Assembly (NCBI GenBank): GCA_041394845.1
Contig: JAWKHL010000003.1
Coordinates: forward strand, 1-64,000
DNA: 64,000 nucleotides
Source of the DNA: JAHCHG01 sp041394845
Lineage (GTDB): Bacteria > Acidobacteriota > Blastocatellia > Pyrinomonadales > Pyrinomonadaceae
Reading direction: 5' to 3'
Shown: piece after piece, positions 16,630-25,179 of the stretch
How positions within the stretch are numbered: the first letter of the stretch is position 1
How the letters are laid out: each line of letters starts with the position of its first letter
Program-made: the position numbers and the translations under genes
The notes under the pieces: model-generated
Told to the model about the DNA's origin: nothing
The model's database searches: none
What the model saw: the letters and a program-made list of their open reading frames with translations, nothing else

Positions 16630-17700
16630 ATGAACGCAATCGAATATCCCTTTTGGGTTTGGATCTTTTTCTTTGCCGTCGTCCTGATCGCGCTTTTCAT
16701 CGACATCGGCATCGTCAACCGCAAGGCTCACGCGCCGAGCCGCAAGGAGACCATCGTCTGGAGCATCGTCTGGGTGTCGCTCGCCCTTAGTTTCAACGGT
16801 TTCGTTTACTGGATGGTCAGCGATCTTAAAGACCCCGGCGTCGGTTTGTTCAAAGCCAAGGAGTTTTTCACCGGCTATCTGATCGAGCTTTCGCTGTCGA
16901 TCGACAATCTCTTTGTTTTTCTGCTGATCTTCAACTATTTCAAGGTCCCCAAAGAATACCAGCACCGGGCGCTTTTCTGGGGGATCTTTATGGCGCTGGT
17001 GATGAGAATGGCGATGATCTTCGCCGGCGCTCAACTGGTCGAACAGTTCAGCTGGATCCTCTATTTCTTCGGCTTCTTTTTGATCTATACCGGGATCAAG
17101 ATGTTCTCCGAAGACGAGGAATTCAACCCCGAGGAAAGCGCCATCGTCTCCTTGACGACCAGATTCATCCGCATCACCAAGGAATACGACGAGGAAAAAT
17201 TCTTCGTCGTAAGGAACGGAAAGCGGGTCGGAACACTGCTTTTGCTGGTTTTGATCGTCATCAATGTCGCCGATCTGGTCTTTGCGGTCGATTCGATCCC
17301 GGCCATTTTCGGAATCACGACCGACAGATTTATTGTCTATACATCGAATATTTTTGCTATTCTAGGTTTGCGGACGTTCTTTTTTCTGTTGGCCGATCTG
17401 GCGGAAAAGTTTCACTTTCTCAAATACGGTCTGGCTTTTGTTTTAAGTTTCATCGGATTGAAAATGCTCTTGCCCCTGGTCGCTCAAGGATTGATAATGG
17501 TCTTGGGGGCCGAAAGCGGAACATCTCATTTTCTGGAAAGATATCTGCATCACGAATTTGAACAGACGGTCATCAATCTTTCGCTCGGAATAGTCGTCGC
17601 GGCCATTGCGGTTTCGGTCATCCTGTCGGTGATGTTTCCGGCGAGCAAAGAGCATATCGACAGCGTTGAGAAGAAGTTTGAGCGGGAAGAAGAGGTGTGA
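16630..17700 (+). CDS. TerC/Alx family integral membrane protein
   Basis: The 356-residue protein has about eight or nine membrane segments. The diagnostic acidic membrane motifs of TerC/Alx are present: ELSLSIDNLFVFLLIF near residue 90 and DLVFAVDSIPAIFGIT near residue 215. Members are linked to manganese export (Alx, MeeF/MeeY) and, in plasmids, to tellurite resistance. A cytoplasmic charged loop (SEDEEFNPEE) lies between the halves. Manganese or metal handling is the best guess. Confidence 0.93.
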   Translation: MNAIEYPFWVWIFFFAVVLIALFIDIGIVNRKAHAPSRKETIVWSIVWVSLALSFNGFVYWMVSDLKDPGVGLFKAKEFFTGYLIELSLSIDNLFVFLLIFNYFKVPKEYQHRALFWGIFMALVMRMAMIFAGAQLVEQFSWILYFFGFFLIYTGIKMFSEDEEFNPEESAIVSLTTRFIRITKEYDEEKFFVVRNGKRVGTLLLLVLIVINVADLVFAVDSIPAIFGITTDRFIVYTSNIFAILGLRTFFFLLADLAEKFHFLKYGLAFVLSFIGLKMLLPLVAQGLIMVLGAESGTSHFLERYLHHEFEQTVINLSLGIVVAAIAVSVILSVMFPASKEHIDSVEKKFEREEEV

Positions 17701-17782
17701 TGGGTAAGAGGTGTGATGGGTGATGGGCAAAAAGTGACATATTAATTAAAACTCCCATCTCTCATCACCCATCACCGACTTA
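17700..17782. repeat. Hairpin of GGTGATG heptamers
   Basis: The left arm gatgggtaagaggtgtgatgggtgatggg (17698-17726) and right arm cccatctctcatcacccatcac (17754-17775) enclose an AT loop. It ends just before the FecR-domain gene. Confidence 0.8.
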
Positions 17783-17785
17783 TTT

Positions 17786-19024
17786 ATGGAAAGCAAGTAT
17801 CGCAAAATTTACGTTGACTGGTGGAACATCAAGCGAAGCACCATCTACACCATTATCGGCGTAATTTTGTCTGCCGCCCTGCTCATCTGGGGAGGCTGGT
17901 GGCTCTGGAAAAACGAGGCCATTTTCAAAAACCCCGAACTTCAGCAAGGCCCGCAGGACGCGGCCCGGCTCATTTATTTCGAGGGCGAGGTCCGGGTCAT
18001 CCGGGCCGCCACGCGCGAGACCATTCTGGTTACCAAAGAGATCTTCGTCGCCGCCGGCGACACCATTCAGACGCAGGCCGACGGCCGGGCCAAGATTCAA
18101 ATGATCGACGGGTCGGTCCTTTCGATCCGCCCCAACAGCACCATCGTCATCCGCTCCAGCGCCTCGATCTTCGGCGGAACCAACGTCCGCGTCGGGCTGG
18201 ACGCCGGGCAGATCAACGTCCGCACTCAGGATCAGCCGGAAAGCGCGGAAAACGTGGTCGAGATGCGGGAATCGGAAAACTACCTGCAACCGCAAACCGA
18301 CGCCAGTTTTAACATCAACGAAAAGACCAACGGCGGCGAGATCCGGATCAGCCGGGGCGGCGTCGAAACCAAGATCGGCGACCAGAAGACCGTCATCAAG
18401 GAAAACGAATTCGCTTCGGTCAACGAGGGCAAGATCGCCAATCGCGAAAAACTGCTCAATCAACCGCAACTCGTCTCGCCGGCGGTCAACGAACAGATCC
18501 TCAGTTCGCCCGGCGGGATTGCCGACATTACTTTCCGCTGGGAAAAATCGGCCGGGGTTTTGCCTTCCAGCTATCACCTGCAGGTCGCCAAATCGCCCTT
18601 CTTCGTCTCCGATTCGATGATCCTGGTGCGCGATTCCCTGACGGGGGAAAATTTCACTCTGGGCAATATCTCGCCCGGCATCTACTACTGGCGGGTCCGG
18701 GCCAACACCGATTCGGGTCAGGTCAGCGACTGGAGCGAGAACGGCAAATTCACCATCATCCGGCGCGAGGCGGGCCGCGAGATTCCGGCCTCCGACTGGA
18801 AAGTGGACAATCTCGGCGGCGGGGTTTACATCATCAGCGGAAAGACCAAGCCGGGCGCCATCATCCGCATCTCGGGCCGCGAAACCTTCGCCACCGGAGA
18901 CGGTTCTTTCCAGATGCAGATCGCTTCCGGTTCCGCGCAGGTCTCGGTCGAGATCAGCGACGAAAAAGGCAACCAGACCCGTTACGCCCTTTCGCTCAAC
19001 TCCGGCCGGGCGATCAGGCAGTAG
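17786..19024 (+). CDS. Membrane-anchored FecR-domain protein with Fn3-like region
   Basis: A 412-residue protein with a short cytoplasmic start and a membrane anchor at about 20-42 (TIIGVILSAALLIWGGWWLW). The FecR domain follows at about 65-200 (AARLIYFEGEVRVIR, VAAGDTIQTQADGRAKIQM, DGSVLSIRPNSTIVI). A fibronectin-III-like domain comes next (VSPAVNEQILSSPGG ... YYWRVRANTDSGQVSDWSENGKF, about 225-335), then a C-terminal beta domain. There is no zinc finger or sigma gene beside it, so it is more likely a periplasmic scaffold than an anti-sigma factor. Confidence 0.8.
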   Translation: MESKYRKIYVDWWNIKRSTIYTIIGVILSAALLIWGGWWLWKNEAIFKNPELQQGPQDAARLIYFEGEVRVIRAATRETILVTKEIFVAAGDTIQTQADGRAKIQMIDGSVLSIRPNSTIVIRSSASIFGGTNVRVGLDAGQINVRTQDQPESAENVVEMRESENYLQPQTDASFNINEKTNGGEIRISRGGVETKIGDQKTVIKENEFASVNEGKIANREKLLNQPQLVSPAVNEQILSSPGGIADITFRWEKSAGVLPSSYHLQVAKSPFFVSDSMILVRDSLTGENFTLGNISPGIYYWRVRANTDSGQVSDWSENGKFTIIRREAGREIPASDWKVDNLGGGVYIISGKTKPGAIIRISGRETFATGDGSFQMQIASGSAQVSVEISDEKGNQTRYALSLNSGRAIRQ

Positions 19025-19083
19025 TTCGATTTCGGATTTTAGATTTCGGATTTCGGATTTTTTAGATTCGGAGAGTTTTCGAT

Positions 19084-19119
19084 AAAAAAAAGGCGGAACC
19101 GGCAAATGCCGGTTCCGCC
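19084..19119 (-). terminator. Intrinsic terminator for the Spy-like gene (minus strand)
   Basis: The 12-bp stem ggcggaaccggc/gccggttccgcc (19092-19119) is followed on the minus strand by eight U. It lies about 210 nt past the stop at 19330, leaving a structured 3' region. Other hairpins in this 19025-19329 gap are aactgctttttga/tcaaaaagcagtt (19123-19164) and tttatgagggc/gccctcataaa. aaatccg-type arms lie at both ends. Confidence 0.75.
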
Positions 19120-19205
19120 AAAACTGCTTTTTGACCACGTTTGTATCTAACCCCTCAAAAAGCAGTTCCCTTTTATGAGGGCGAGGCGTGCCGCCGAATG
19201 AATCC

Positions 19206-19238
19206 GACCACGTCGCCATCGCTCCGCGTACTGATCGT
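19206..19238 (-). repeat. 33-nt dispersed 3' element, copy 1
   Basis: It reads gaccacgtcgccatcgctcc... on the plus strand and recurs at 24243 and (diverged) 58876. All three copies lie just beyond or across the 3' end of a minus-strand gene, in the same orientation to that gene. Confidence 0.6.
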
Positions 19239-19329
19239 TGGCTCCTAAACCACGTCGCGACACCTCGGTGCCCCGATCCATGGCAAACTCCCCTGCCCTC
19301 ATAAACCCAATCCGAAATCCGAAATCGAT

Positions 19330-19872
19330 TCAGTTTTCTTTGACCGGCGGCGCGGGCGGCGGAGGCGGCATACCGGGGGCAAAACCATCGGGCGGGCGCG
19401 GCGGGCGCTGTTGTTTTAGCTGGTCGAGTTGAGTTCTTTGTTCGGCCGTCAGCAGATTGCGGATGGCGAAATCGGTTTTCAAACGAACGATCTGCAACTC
19501 GGTCATGATTTGAGCCTTATTGTTTAAGATCTGCCGGGCCTGACCTTCGTCAAAAGTCCCGCCATCGATCATCGCCTTCAATTGATCGTCAAAAGATCTG
19601 ATCTGGTCGAAATTTCCTTCCGCAGAGGCGCGGGCGCCATCTTCCAGAGTTTTGATCTGCTCCTTCTGAGTGTCGGTCAGATTCAGTTGTTCGAGAACGT
19701 GGGGCGGAAAACCGAAGCCGGGGCCTCCGGGCGGTGGCGGCGGCCGAAATCCGCGAGGGCCGTCGCCTTTGGGCATTTTCCCGCCGTCGCGGGTCTGGGC
19801 GAAAACGAAGGTCAGCGAACCGACCAGGATCGCCAACAGCACCGGCGTAAAAATTTTAATGTGGCTTTTCAT
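19330..19872 (-). CDS. Periplasmic Spy/CpxP-like (LTxxQ) protein
   Basis: The start at 19872 (MKSHIKIF) has a ggag site 9 nt upstream. The 180-residue product has a signal peptide cleaved near FVFAQ, a proline-rich segment (FRPPPPPGGPGFGFPP) and an alpha-helical body with LNLTDTQKEQIKTL and LLTAEQRTQLDQL, the two LTxxQ motifs of the Spy/CpxP family. It ends in another proline-rich tail. Spy proteins act as periplasmic chaperones; the proline-rich ends are unusual but common in large environmental genomes. Confidence 0.78.
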   Translation of the reverse strand: MKSHIKIFTPVLLAILVGSLTFVFAQTRDGGKMPKGDGPRGFRPPPPPGGPGFGFPPHVLEQLNLTDTQKEQIKTLEDGARASAEGNFDQIRSFDDQLKAMIDGGTFDEGQARQILNNKAQIMTELQIVRLKTDFAIRNLLTAEQRTQLDQLKQQRPPRPPDGFAPGMPPPPPAPPVKEN

Positions 19873-20012
19873 AAAACATCTCCTTTTTCTTTTTTGATCG
19901 GCGTAAACTACGCTCTTTTCTTTCAGCTTCATATTACTCCCGCCATTGTAAAGGTTTAATGAAAATCGGCGGGAAAATTGTTAAGAATTGTAAAGCTGAG
20001 GCCGCCGCCATC

Positions 20013-20642
20013 CTACTGAATTTCGCCTCCCCCGGTCGGAAAGACATCAAGCGCCGCGCGGTCGTAGACGCGAACCAGCGTCAGGAGTTCCCGGCCGGCC
20101 GAATCTTCGAAGCGCAGATTGACGATCAATTTGTCGCCGGTCGGCGAAAGCGCGTAATTCTCGATCATCTTGTTGCCGCGCGGAGAGACGGTTTCCACCG
20201 AAAGCAGATCTTTCCTTTGTGCGGCCGTTACGGAAATATCGACGTCCGGCCCGATCCGCTCGTAACGCTGAACCCCGTCGGTCGCAACGGTGCGGGTCAG
20301 GACAAAATCGCTGTAATTTTCGTTGATCGTCATCCGATGATCGTCCTCGGCCGCCAGAACGAGCGATTCGGGCGGAAGCAGAGAGACCGAGAGCGACGGG
20401 CGCGACCGGTCGCCCTCTTCGATCCGGTCGTTTTCTTTCCGATCGGCGAGAATTTGAATTTTTCTCAAAACGTCCTCCGATTCGACCGGATCGATCTTCC
20501 AAGCTCCCGTCAGGCCTTTTTGCAGAGTCAGTTTGCCGAGAAGAGATTCGCCCTGTTGAGCGAAAATGCTGGTCGGGTTCAGCGAAAAAACCGATATTGC
20601 CAGATAAAAAAAACCGAAAAAAATTTTCCTTTGATAATTCAT
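20013..20642 (-). CDS. Secreted protein of unknown function
   Basis: This 209-residue protein has a signal peptide (FGFFYLAISVFSLNPTSIFAQ). The mature part is beta-rich: GLTGAWKIDPVESEDVLRKI, SLLPPESLVLAAEDDHRMTI, then ENYALSPTGDKLIVNLRFED. This resembles secreted lipocalin-like proteins that begin TGxW and measure a residual activity, but no family can be named with certainty. It probably has its own promoter in the gap shared with the CDF gene. Confidence 0.65.
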   Translation of the reverse strand: MNYQRKIFFGFFYLAISVFSLNPTSIFAQQGESLLGKLTLQKGLTGAWKIDPVESEDVLRKIQILADRKENDRIEEGDRSRPSLSVSLLPPESLVLAAEDDHRMTINENYSDFVLTRTVATDGVQRYERIGPDVDISVTAAQRKDLLSVETVSPRGNKMIENYALSPTGDKLIVNLRFEDSAGRELLTLVRVYDRAALDVFPTGGGEIQ

Positions 20643-20663
20643 TGCTTTGTCACCTTAAAAGTT

Positions 20664-20745
20664 TATTTTTCTCCCACAGAGAGCGCGGAAAGCGCCGAGA
20701 TTTTTTTTTAGATAAAATAATTTTTCTCCCGTTCTCTGTGGCAAA
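20664..20745. repeat. Degenerate hairpin of the ccacagaga type
   Basis: Left arm ttttctcccacagagagcgcgg and right arm ttttctcccgttctctgtggc. The rest of the 20643-21083 gap shows no gene; it holds direct AT-rich runs and a possible aaggaag site at 21011. Confidence 0.55.
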
Positions 20746-21083
20746 AATCAATCGTTCAAAATAATTTCTGTGAACTTTTTCCGGCATTATATGTTTCATC
20801 TGATACCAGTGCGGTTAAGAGTCGGTTAAGCCTTGTAAAGATTTGTTAAGCAAAAAGGGCTTTTATAAAGAAAGGGGCCAAAACTTTACAAAACCCCGCA
20901 AATCGGCCCGCCTTGAAACGCCGGTGAATTGCCGATAAACTCAGGTATCGGAACCTTTTCAAAATTCGGTCGTAATTTATGAACCGAACGATCCGGTGAG
21001 ACCCCGAACTAAAGGAAGATAAAAAGATAGGAGCAAATCACACACATTCACACGATCACAGAAGCGCTCGGAAACTGGGCAAG

Positions 21084-21965
21084 TTGAAGATCGCGCTGGT
21101 TTTGACGTTCATCTATATGCTGGCCGAAGCGGTCGGCGGCTGGCTGACCAATTCGCTGGCCCTGGTTGCCGATGCCGGGCATATGCTGACCGATGTCGGC
21201 GCTCTGTTGCTGACGCTCGGAGCCATCTGGTTCGCCTCGCGTCCGGCCACGCCCAACAAAACTTACGGTTATTACCGGCTGGAGATCCTGGCCGCCTTTA
21301 TCAACGGCGTGGTGCTGGTGCTGATCTCGCTTTTCGTCATCTACGAAGCCTATCTCCGCTGGAACTCGCCGCCCGAGATCCGCGGGCTTGAACTGACCGT
21401 GATCGCCGTCGGCGGTCTGATCGTCAATCTGATCGCCGCTTATCTTCTGCACGGCGATCATCAGGAAGACCTCAATATGCGCGGCGCGTGGCTCCACGTC
21501 ATGGGCGATGCGCTCGGTTCGGTGACGGCCATCGTCGCCGGAGCTTTGATCGTCGCCTTCAACTGGGTCTGGGCCGATGCCGTCACCAGCTTTCTGATCA
21601 GTCTGATCATTATTTTCGGCGCCTGGCGTCTGATCCACGAATCGGTCAACGTCCTGCTGGAAGGCACGCCCTCGCACATCAATCTGACGGCCGTCGAGCA
21701 ATCGATCCTTCAGCACGAAAACGTCAAAAACGTCCACGACCTGCACGTCTGGACGATCACCTCGGGGATGGAGGCTCTGAGCGTTCACATCGTTCACCAC
21801 GAAGCCGTCGAACAGCCCCGCCTGCTCCGCAGCATCCGCGAAAAACTGCACGCCGAATTCGGCATCAACCACCTGACCATTCAGATGGAAACTCAGGCCG
21901 ACGAAAAAGACGATTCGCACCAATGCTTTTCGGGGGCCAACTGCTTCGAACCGAAAACCGATTGA
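21084..21965 (+). CDS. Cation diffusion facilitator (CzcD/ZitB-type zinc exporter)
   Basis: A CDF transporter with six membrane segments and the metal site residues in ALVADAGHMLTD and LHVMGDALGS, plus a C-terminal cytoplasmic domain (VEQSILQHENVKNVHDLHVW). The first canonical start is TTG at 21084, right before membrane segment 1. The frame stays open upstream to 21000 and encodes the His-rich tail expected for CzcD (NHTHSHDHRSARKLGKL), yet no ATG, GTG or TTG is there. The real start may be a rare codon (ATA at 21027 after aaggaag) or may have been mutated. Confidence 0.85.
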   Translation: MKIALVLTFIYMLAEAVGGWLTNSLALVADAGHMLTDVGALLLTLGAIWFASRPATPNKTYGYYRLEILAAFINGVVLVLISLFVIYEAYLRWNSPPEIRGLELTVIAVGGLIVNLIAAYLLHGDHQEDLNMRGAWLHVMGDALGSVTAIVAGALIVAFNWVWADAVTSFLISLIIIFGAWRLIHESVNVLLEGTPSHINLTAVEQSILQHENVKNVHDLHVWTITSGMEALSVHIVHHEAVEQPRLLRSIREKLHAEFGINHLTIQMETQADEKDDSHQCFSGANCFEPKTD

Positions 21966-21975
21966 GACAAAATTT

Positions 21976-22106
21976 AACACCACAAAGGCACAAAGAACAC
22001 AAAGTGTCTTTTATTGTTTTCAGGAGAGCCATAGTCAAAAATAAAACGATCGTAACATTAAAGGGCATTCAGAAATTTTTGTGTCCTTTGTGCCTTTGTG
22101 GTTAAC
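21976..22106. repeat. Long hairpin of accacaaaggcacaaag type
   Basis: Left arm 21976-22004 and right arm 22078-22106 are near-perfect complements, about 29 nt each, with a 70-nt interior. The right arm contains the GTG used as a possible start of the next gene. Confidence 0.8.
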
Positions 22107-23402
22107 AACAAGAAAAAATTGAAAAAATCCGAAATCCAAAATCCGAAATCCAAAATCCAACGCCTCGGTTACGGCAGAACTTTCTTCGAATTCGAATTCG
22201 ACCCGAACCGTTTCGACGTTTTGGGCGGCGTGGAAGATCAAAGACCGCTTTCGGACGCCGAGATCGGTCGGCGGTTTGATTCCCCGATTGATTCGAAAAC
22301 CGTCGAAGAGATCGTCCGCCCCGGCGAGAGCGTTCTTCTGGTAGTGCCGGACGCCACCCGGCGGACGGCCAGCGGGCAGATCGTCAATCTTCTGGTCCGG
22401 CGTCTGATCGCCGCCGGCGTGATGCCGTTCGACATCCGGATAATTTTTGCGACCGGGATTCACCGGAAAGTTACCGACGACGAAAAAGAGGAACTGGTGA
22501 CGCCCTTTATCGCCCAGAGGATAAAAATGCTCGATCACAATCCGCGCGATCTGGCGACCGTCGTCCGGCTGGGCGAAACCTCCGGGAAGATTCCCGTTGA
22601 ACTCGACCGCTCGCTGACCGAACACGATCACACGATCACCGTCGGCGGGATCAATTTTCATTATTTCGCCGGATTTACGGGCGGGCGAAAAATGGTCTGT
22701 CCGGGTCTGGCTTCTTCGCGAACGGTCGGCGAAACGCACCGGCTGGCCTTTGATTTCGAGAAAAGGAGGCGCCGCGCCGGGGTCGGCCCCGGTCTTCTCG
22801 ACGACAACCCGGTTCACGAGGCGTTCACCGAAGCGGTCGAAAAATGCCCGCCGTCATTTTCCGTCAATACGATCGTCAACGACCGGGGCCAAGCGGTCGA
22901 GGTCTTCGCCGGCGACTGGCGTACATCGCATCGAAAAGCGTGCGCTTCTTACGCCGCGACGCACACCGAAAAAATCGAAGAAAAACGCGATCTGATCATC
23001 GTCAGTTGCGGCGGATTTCCGCACGACATCAATATGATTCAGGCGCACAAAGCGCTCGACGCGGCTTCGAAAGCCTCCCGCGACGGCGGGACGATCGTCC
23101 TTTTGGCCGAATGCGAAAACGGTTTGGGACGCAAGGATTTTCTCGACTGGTTCGAAACGGAAAACAGCGCCGAGTTGGCCGAAAAACTGTGCCAAAGCTA
23201 TCAGGTCAACGGCCAGACCGCCTGGGCCATACTGCAAAAGGCGGAGAAATTCGATGTCCGGATCGTAACCGATTTGCCGGAAGATGTTTGCGGCCGAATG
23301 CGCCTCAAAAAGGCAAGCGGTTTGAAAGATGCTCTGTCGGGAATCGACCCTCAGCAAACGGGTTACATCCTGCCGTTCGGCGCGAAGTTTTTGATAACTT
23401 GA
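22098..23402 (+). CDS. LarA-like (DUF2088) lactate-racemase family protein
   Basis: It is similar to the nickel-pincer lactate racemase and related 2-hydroxyacid racemases/epimerases. Motifs: VVPDATRRTAS (Asp/Arg pair), ATGIHRKVT (catalytic His), GGRKMVCPGLASSRTVGETHR (with the Lys that holds the cofactor in LarA, and a second His). Length 434 is normal. The start is doubtful: GTG 22098 and TTG 22119 both lie in repeat DNA, and residues up to about 22 (KSEIQNPKSKIQ) are translated heptamers. No larB/C/E genes are nearby, so cofactor supply and substrate are unknown. Confidence 0.85.
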   Translation: MVNNKKKLKKSEIQNPKSKIQRLGYGRTFFEFEFDPNRFDVLGGVEDQRPLSDAEIGRRFDSPIDSKTVEEIVRPGESVLLVVPDATRRTASGQIVNLLVRRLIAAGVMPFDIRIIFATGIHRKVTDDEKEELVTPFIAQRIKMLDHNPRDLATVVRLGETSGKIPVELDRSLTEHDHTITVGGINFHYFAGFTGGRKMVCPGLASSRTVGETHRLAFDFEKRRRRAGVGPGLLDDNPVHEAFTEAVEKCPPSFSVNTIVNDRGQAVEVFAGDWRTSHRKACASYAATHTEKIEEKRDLIIVSCGGFPHDINMIQAHKALDAASKASRDGGTIVLLAECENGLGRKDFLDWFETENSAELAEKLCQSYQVNGQTAWAILQKAEKFDVRIVTDLPEDVCGRMRLKKASGLKDALSGIDPQQTGYILPFGAKFLIT

Positions 23403-23448
23403 AGAACCTTAATGATGTTTCAGGTCGAAAAGGATTGCCGCCCGCTAA

Positions 23449-24144
23449 TTACCACGGAAGTTCTTTCCATCCGGTTGAGTTCGTCCATTCGGATTCCGAG
23501 TACCAGCGAACCCGGCTGATTTTCGGATCGCCCGTGAGCCAGTCATGGAGCGATCTGGAAACCGAACGACTCCCGATCTTTTCATCTTCCGATTGAAACA
23601 CGTGCCAGATTGATCCGTCATCGATGTCGGAGAAATTGACCGTGTGGAATTGGTCTTTAGCCCAAGCAAAAGTAAACTCGACGTGATTGGCCCTGGGAGT
23701 GATCGGCATAAAGGAATATTTCAAATATTCATGAGCATCATCGATCAGCCACTGTTTGAATTCGCGCGCCAGAAGTTTCGCGGAAAGATCGAATCGGTTC
23801 GGGCATCTGAAAGTAACGTGATTGCGGAAAACCGGCTCGATGTTTTCCGCTTCCGGAGAATCGCAAAGATGGGCGTTGCCCGTTTCCGCGATCCGGCGGA
23901 TCGTGTCGGGATCGGAACCGCGGTAACGGACGCATTCCAGCTCCGCATATGCCGTCACGAGAATGGCTTTGTCCAATTCGGCTTTGTTTTCCGGCTGCCG
24001 TTTGACGTAGCAATGCATTTCCCGGTCGTAAGCGAACAACTCGGGAGCGGTACTGTTCGGAACATCGCAAGCGGTGCAGCATTCGTTTACTACGTAGAAA
24101 CCGCCGGGAGCGTTGAGGGGATGTGGTTTTTCGCTGTCACTCAT
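23449..24144 (-). CDS. Ferredoxin-like N-terminus fused to unknown domain
   Basis: A strong site (aaggagg) precedes the ATG at 24144. The 231-residue protein begins with a bacterial ferredoxin-like segment: GGFYVVNECCTACDVPNSTAPELF, then MHCYVKRQPENKAELDKAI. This CxxC...AP...C...QP spacing is typical of 3Fe-4S/4Fe-4S single-cluster ferredoxins, but one usual Cys is absent or shifted. The next part (RYRGSDPDTIRRIAETG) and the C-terminal half (FTFAWAKDQFHTVNFSDIDDG) are of unknown function. Confidence 0.65.
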   Translation of the reverse strand: MSDSEKPHPLNAPGGFYVVNECCTACDVPNSTAPELFAYDREMHCYVKRQPENKAELDKAILVTAYAELECVRYRGSDPDTIRRIAETGNAHLCDSPEAENIEPVFRNHVTFRCPNRFDLSAKLLAREFKQWLIDDAHEYLKYSFMPITPRANHVEFTFAWAKDQFHTVNFSDIDDGSIWHVFQSEDEKIGSRSVSRSLHDWLTGDPKISRVRWYSESEWTNSTGWKELPW

Positions 24145-24242
24145 TCGTGTCGCCTCCTTTAAGTTCAGCCTGGAATTCTACCGCCGGCCAGAAATTTAGT
24201 AAAGAACCTTTCCATAATGCGTCCGTTTTACGCGAAACGCCT

Positions 24243-24275
24243 GACCACGTCGCTACCGCTCCGCGTACTGATTGT
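24243..24275 (-). repeat. 33-nt dispersed 3' element, copy 2
   Basis: It matches copy 1 (19206-19238) at nearly all positions. It lies beyond the terminator of the minus-strand gene ending at 24330, in the same orientation to that gene as copy 1. Confidence 0.6.
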
Positions 24276-24280
24276 CACAG

Positions 24281-24309
24281 AAAAGGCCGCCGCAAAATCA
24301 GCGGCGGCC
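24281..24309 (-). terminator. Intrinsic terminator (minus strand)
   Basis: The 9-bp GC stem ggccgccgc/gcggcggcc (24285-24309) with a 7-nt loop is followed on the minus strand by uuuu. It lies 20 nt after the stop of the gene at 24330. Confidence 0.75.
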
Positions 24310-24329
24310 CGATAAATGATAAATGATTC

Positions 24330-24854
24330 CTACTTGCCCTTCGAGATCTTGAACGTCCGCCCCATCTGATCAATGATGTTGCGGATCGAAAGAAGTTTGT
24401 CGCTGTAGGCTTCGAACCGGAGGACATAAACCGTGCTGGCGTCCGCTTTCAGGAAATAATACCGGCCGCTCCAGTTGCGCCCCGATTTGACGAATTCGAA
24501 ATTGTAAACCTTGCCCGCCAAAAACCCTTTGAAAGGCTCCTCTTTTCCGGCCACAAAACCGGGTTTGAACTGAAGTTTGGTTTCCTCGTCGCGGATCAGA
24601 TCCTCCAGATTTTCTCCGGATTTTAGCGAAAGTTTCCGAACCTCCAGATGACCGCTCGTCCGCGTCCCGTAAACATATTCGACGTTGGGGCTGATGTCGG
24701 AAGGTTTGCTCGTCATCTTCCAGGTCGCGTCGGGAACCTCGAACGAATAATCAACGTTCGGGTCGCTGAAAGTCTCGTTCTGGGCAAAGGCCGAGACGGA
24801 CAGTATCAGACCGGCGACAACCGACAGCATCAAGGAGAGTTTTGTTAATTTCAT
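24330..24854 (-). CDS. Secreted protein of unknown function
   Basis: The start at 24854 (MKLTKLSLML) gives a typical signal peptide cleaved at about ALILSVSAFAQ; an earlier in-frame start adds 53 unlikely residues. The mature part of about 150 residues begins FSDPNVDYSFEVPDATWKM and ends LLSIRNIIDQMGRTFKI. The 'Y-F-PxxxW' start and the final 'xxxIxxSFKI' segment resemble small secreted proteins related to PsbP/DUF1795-type folds. Function unknown. Confidence 0.7.
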   Translation of the reverse strand: MKLTKLSLMLSVVAGLILSVSAFAQNETFSDPNVDYSFEVPDATWKMTSKPSDISPNVEYVYGTRTSGHLEVRKLSLKSGENLEDLIRDEETKLQFKPGFVAGKEEPFKGFLAGKVYNFEFVKSGRNWSGRYYFLKADASTVYVLRFEAYSDKLLSIRNIIDQMGRTFKISKGK

Positions 24855-25179
24855 TTTTTTATTCCTGTAATTTGTTGTTGACAAGTTTAGCTCATTTCCT
24901 GCGAAATTGCTAAATTTTAGATGCCGGAACGCTCCATTTCCGTTGTCCTTACGATCGGACGCCGGCGAAATCTTCCGGCCCCAAAGATCGTCGAAAAAGC
25001 CCGCTCTCGGCATTCATTTCGAGACGGCGCATCCGGCCTTTTCCGACAAAAACCGCTTGTTTTCACTTAAATTATCAATCGCAGAAATTTTTCGGCTTTT
25101 TTTAACCCGCCCACATCTAAGATACATATCGCTTTTTCGGGCCATTCCGGAAACAGCCACTTTTTTCGAGGTTAAATCA

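Noticed and set aside
17780..19219. Long open frame on the minus strand opposite the FecR-domain gene
   Set aside because: It mirrors the codon pattern of the plus gene, has no signal or domain, and includes translated repeat sequence at one end.
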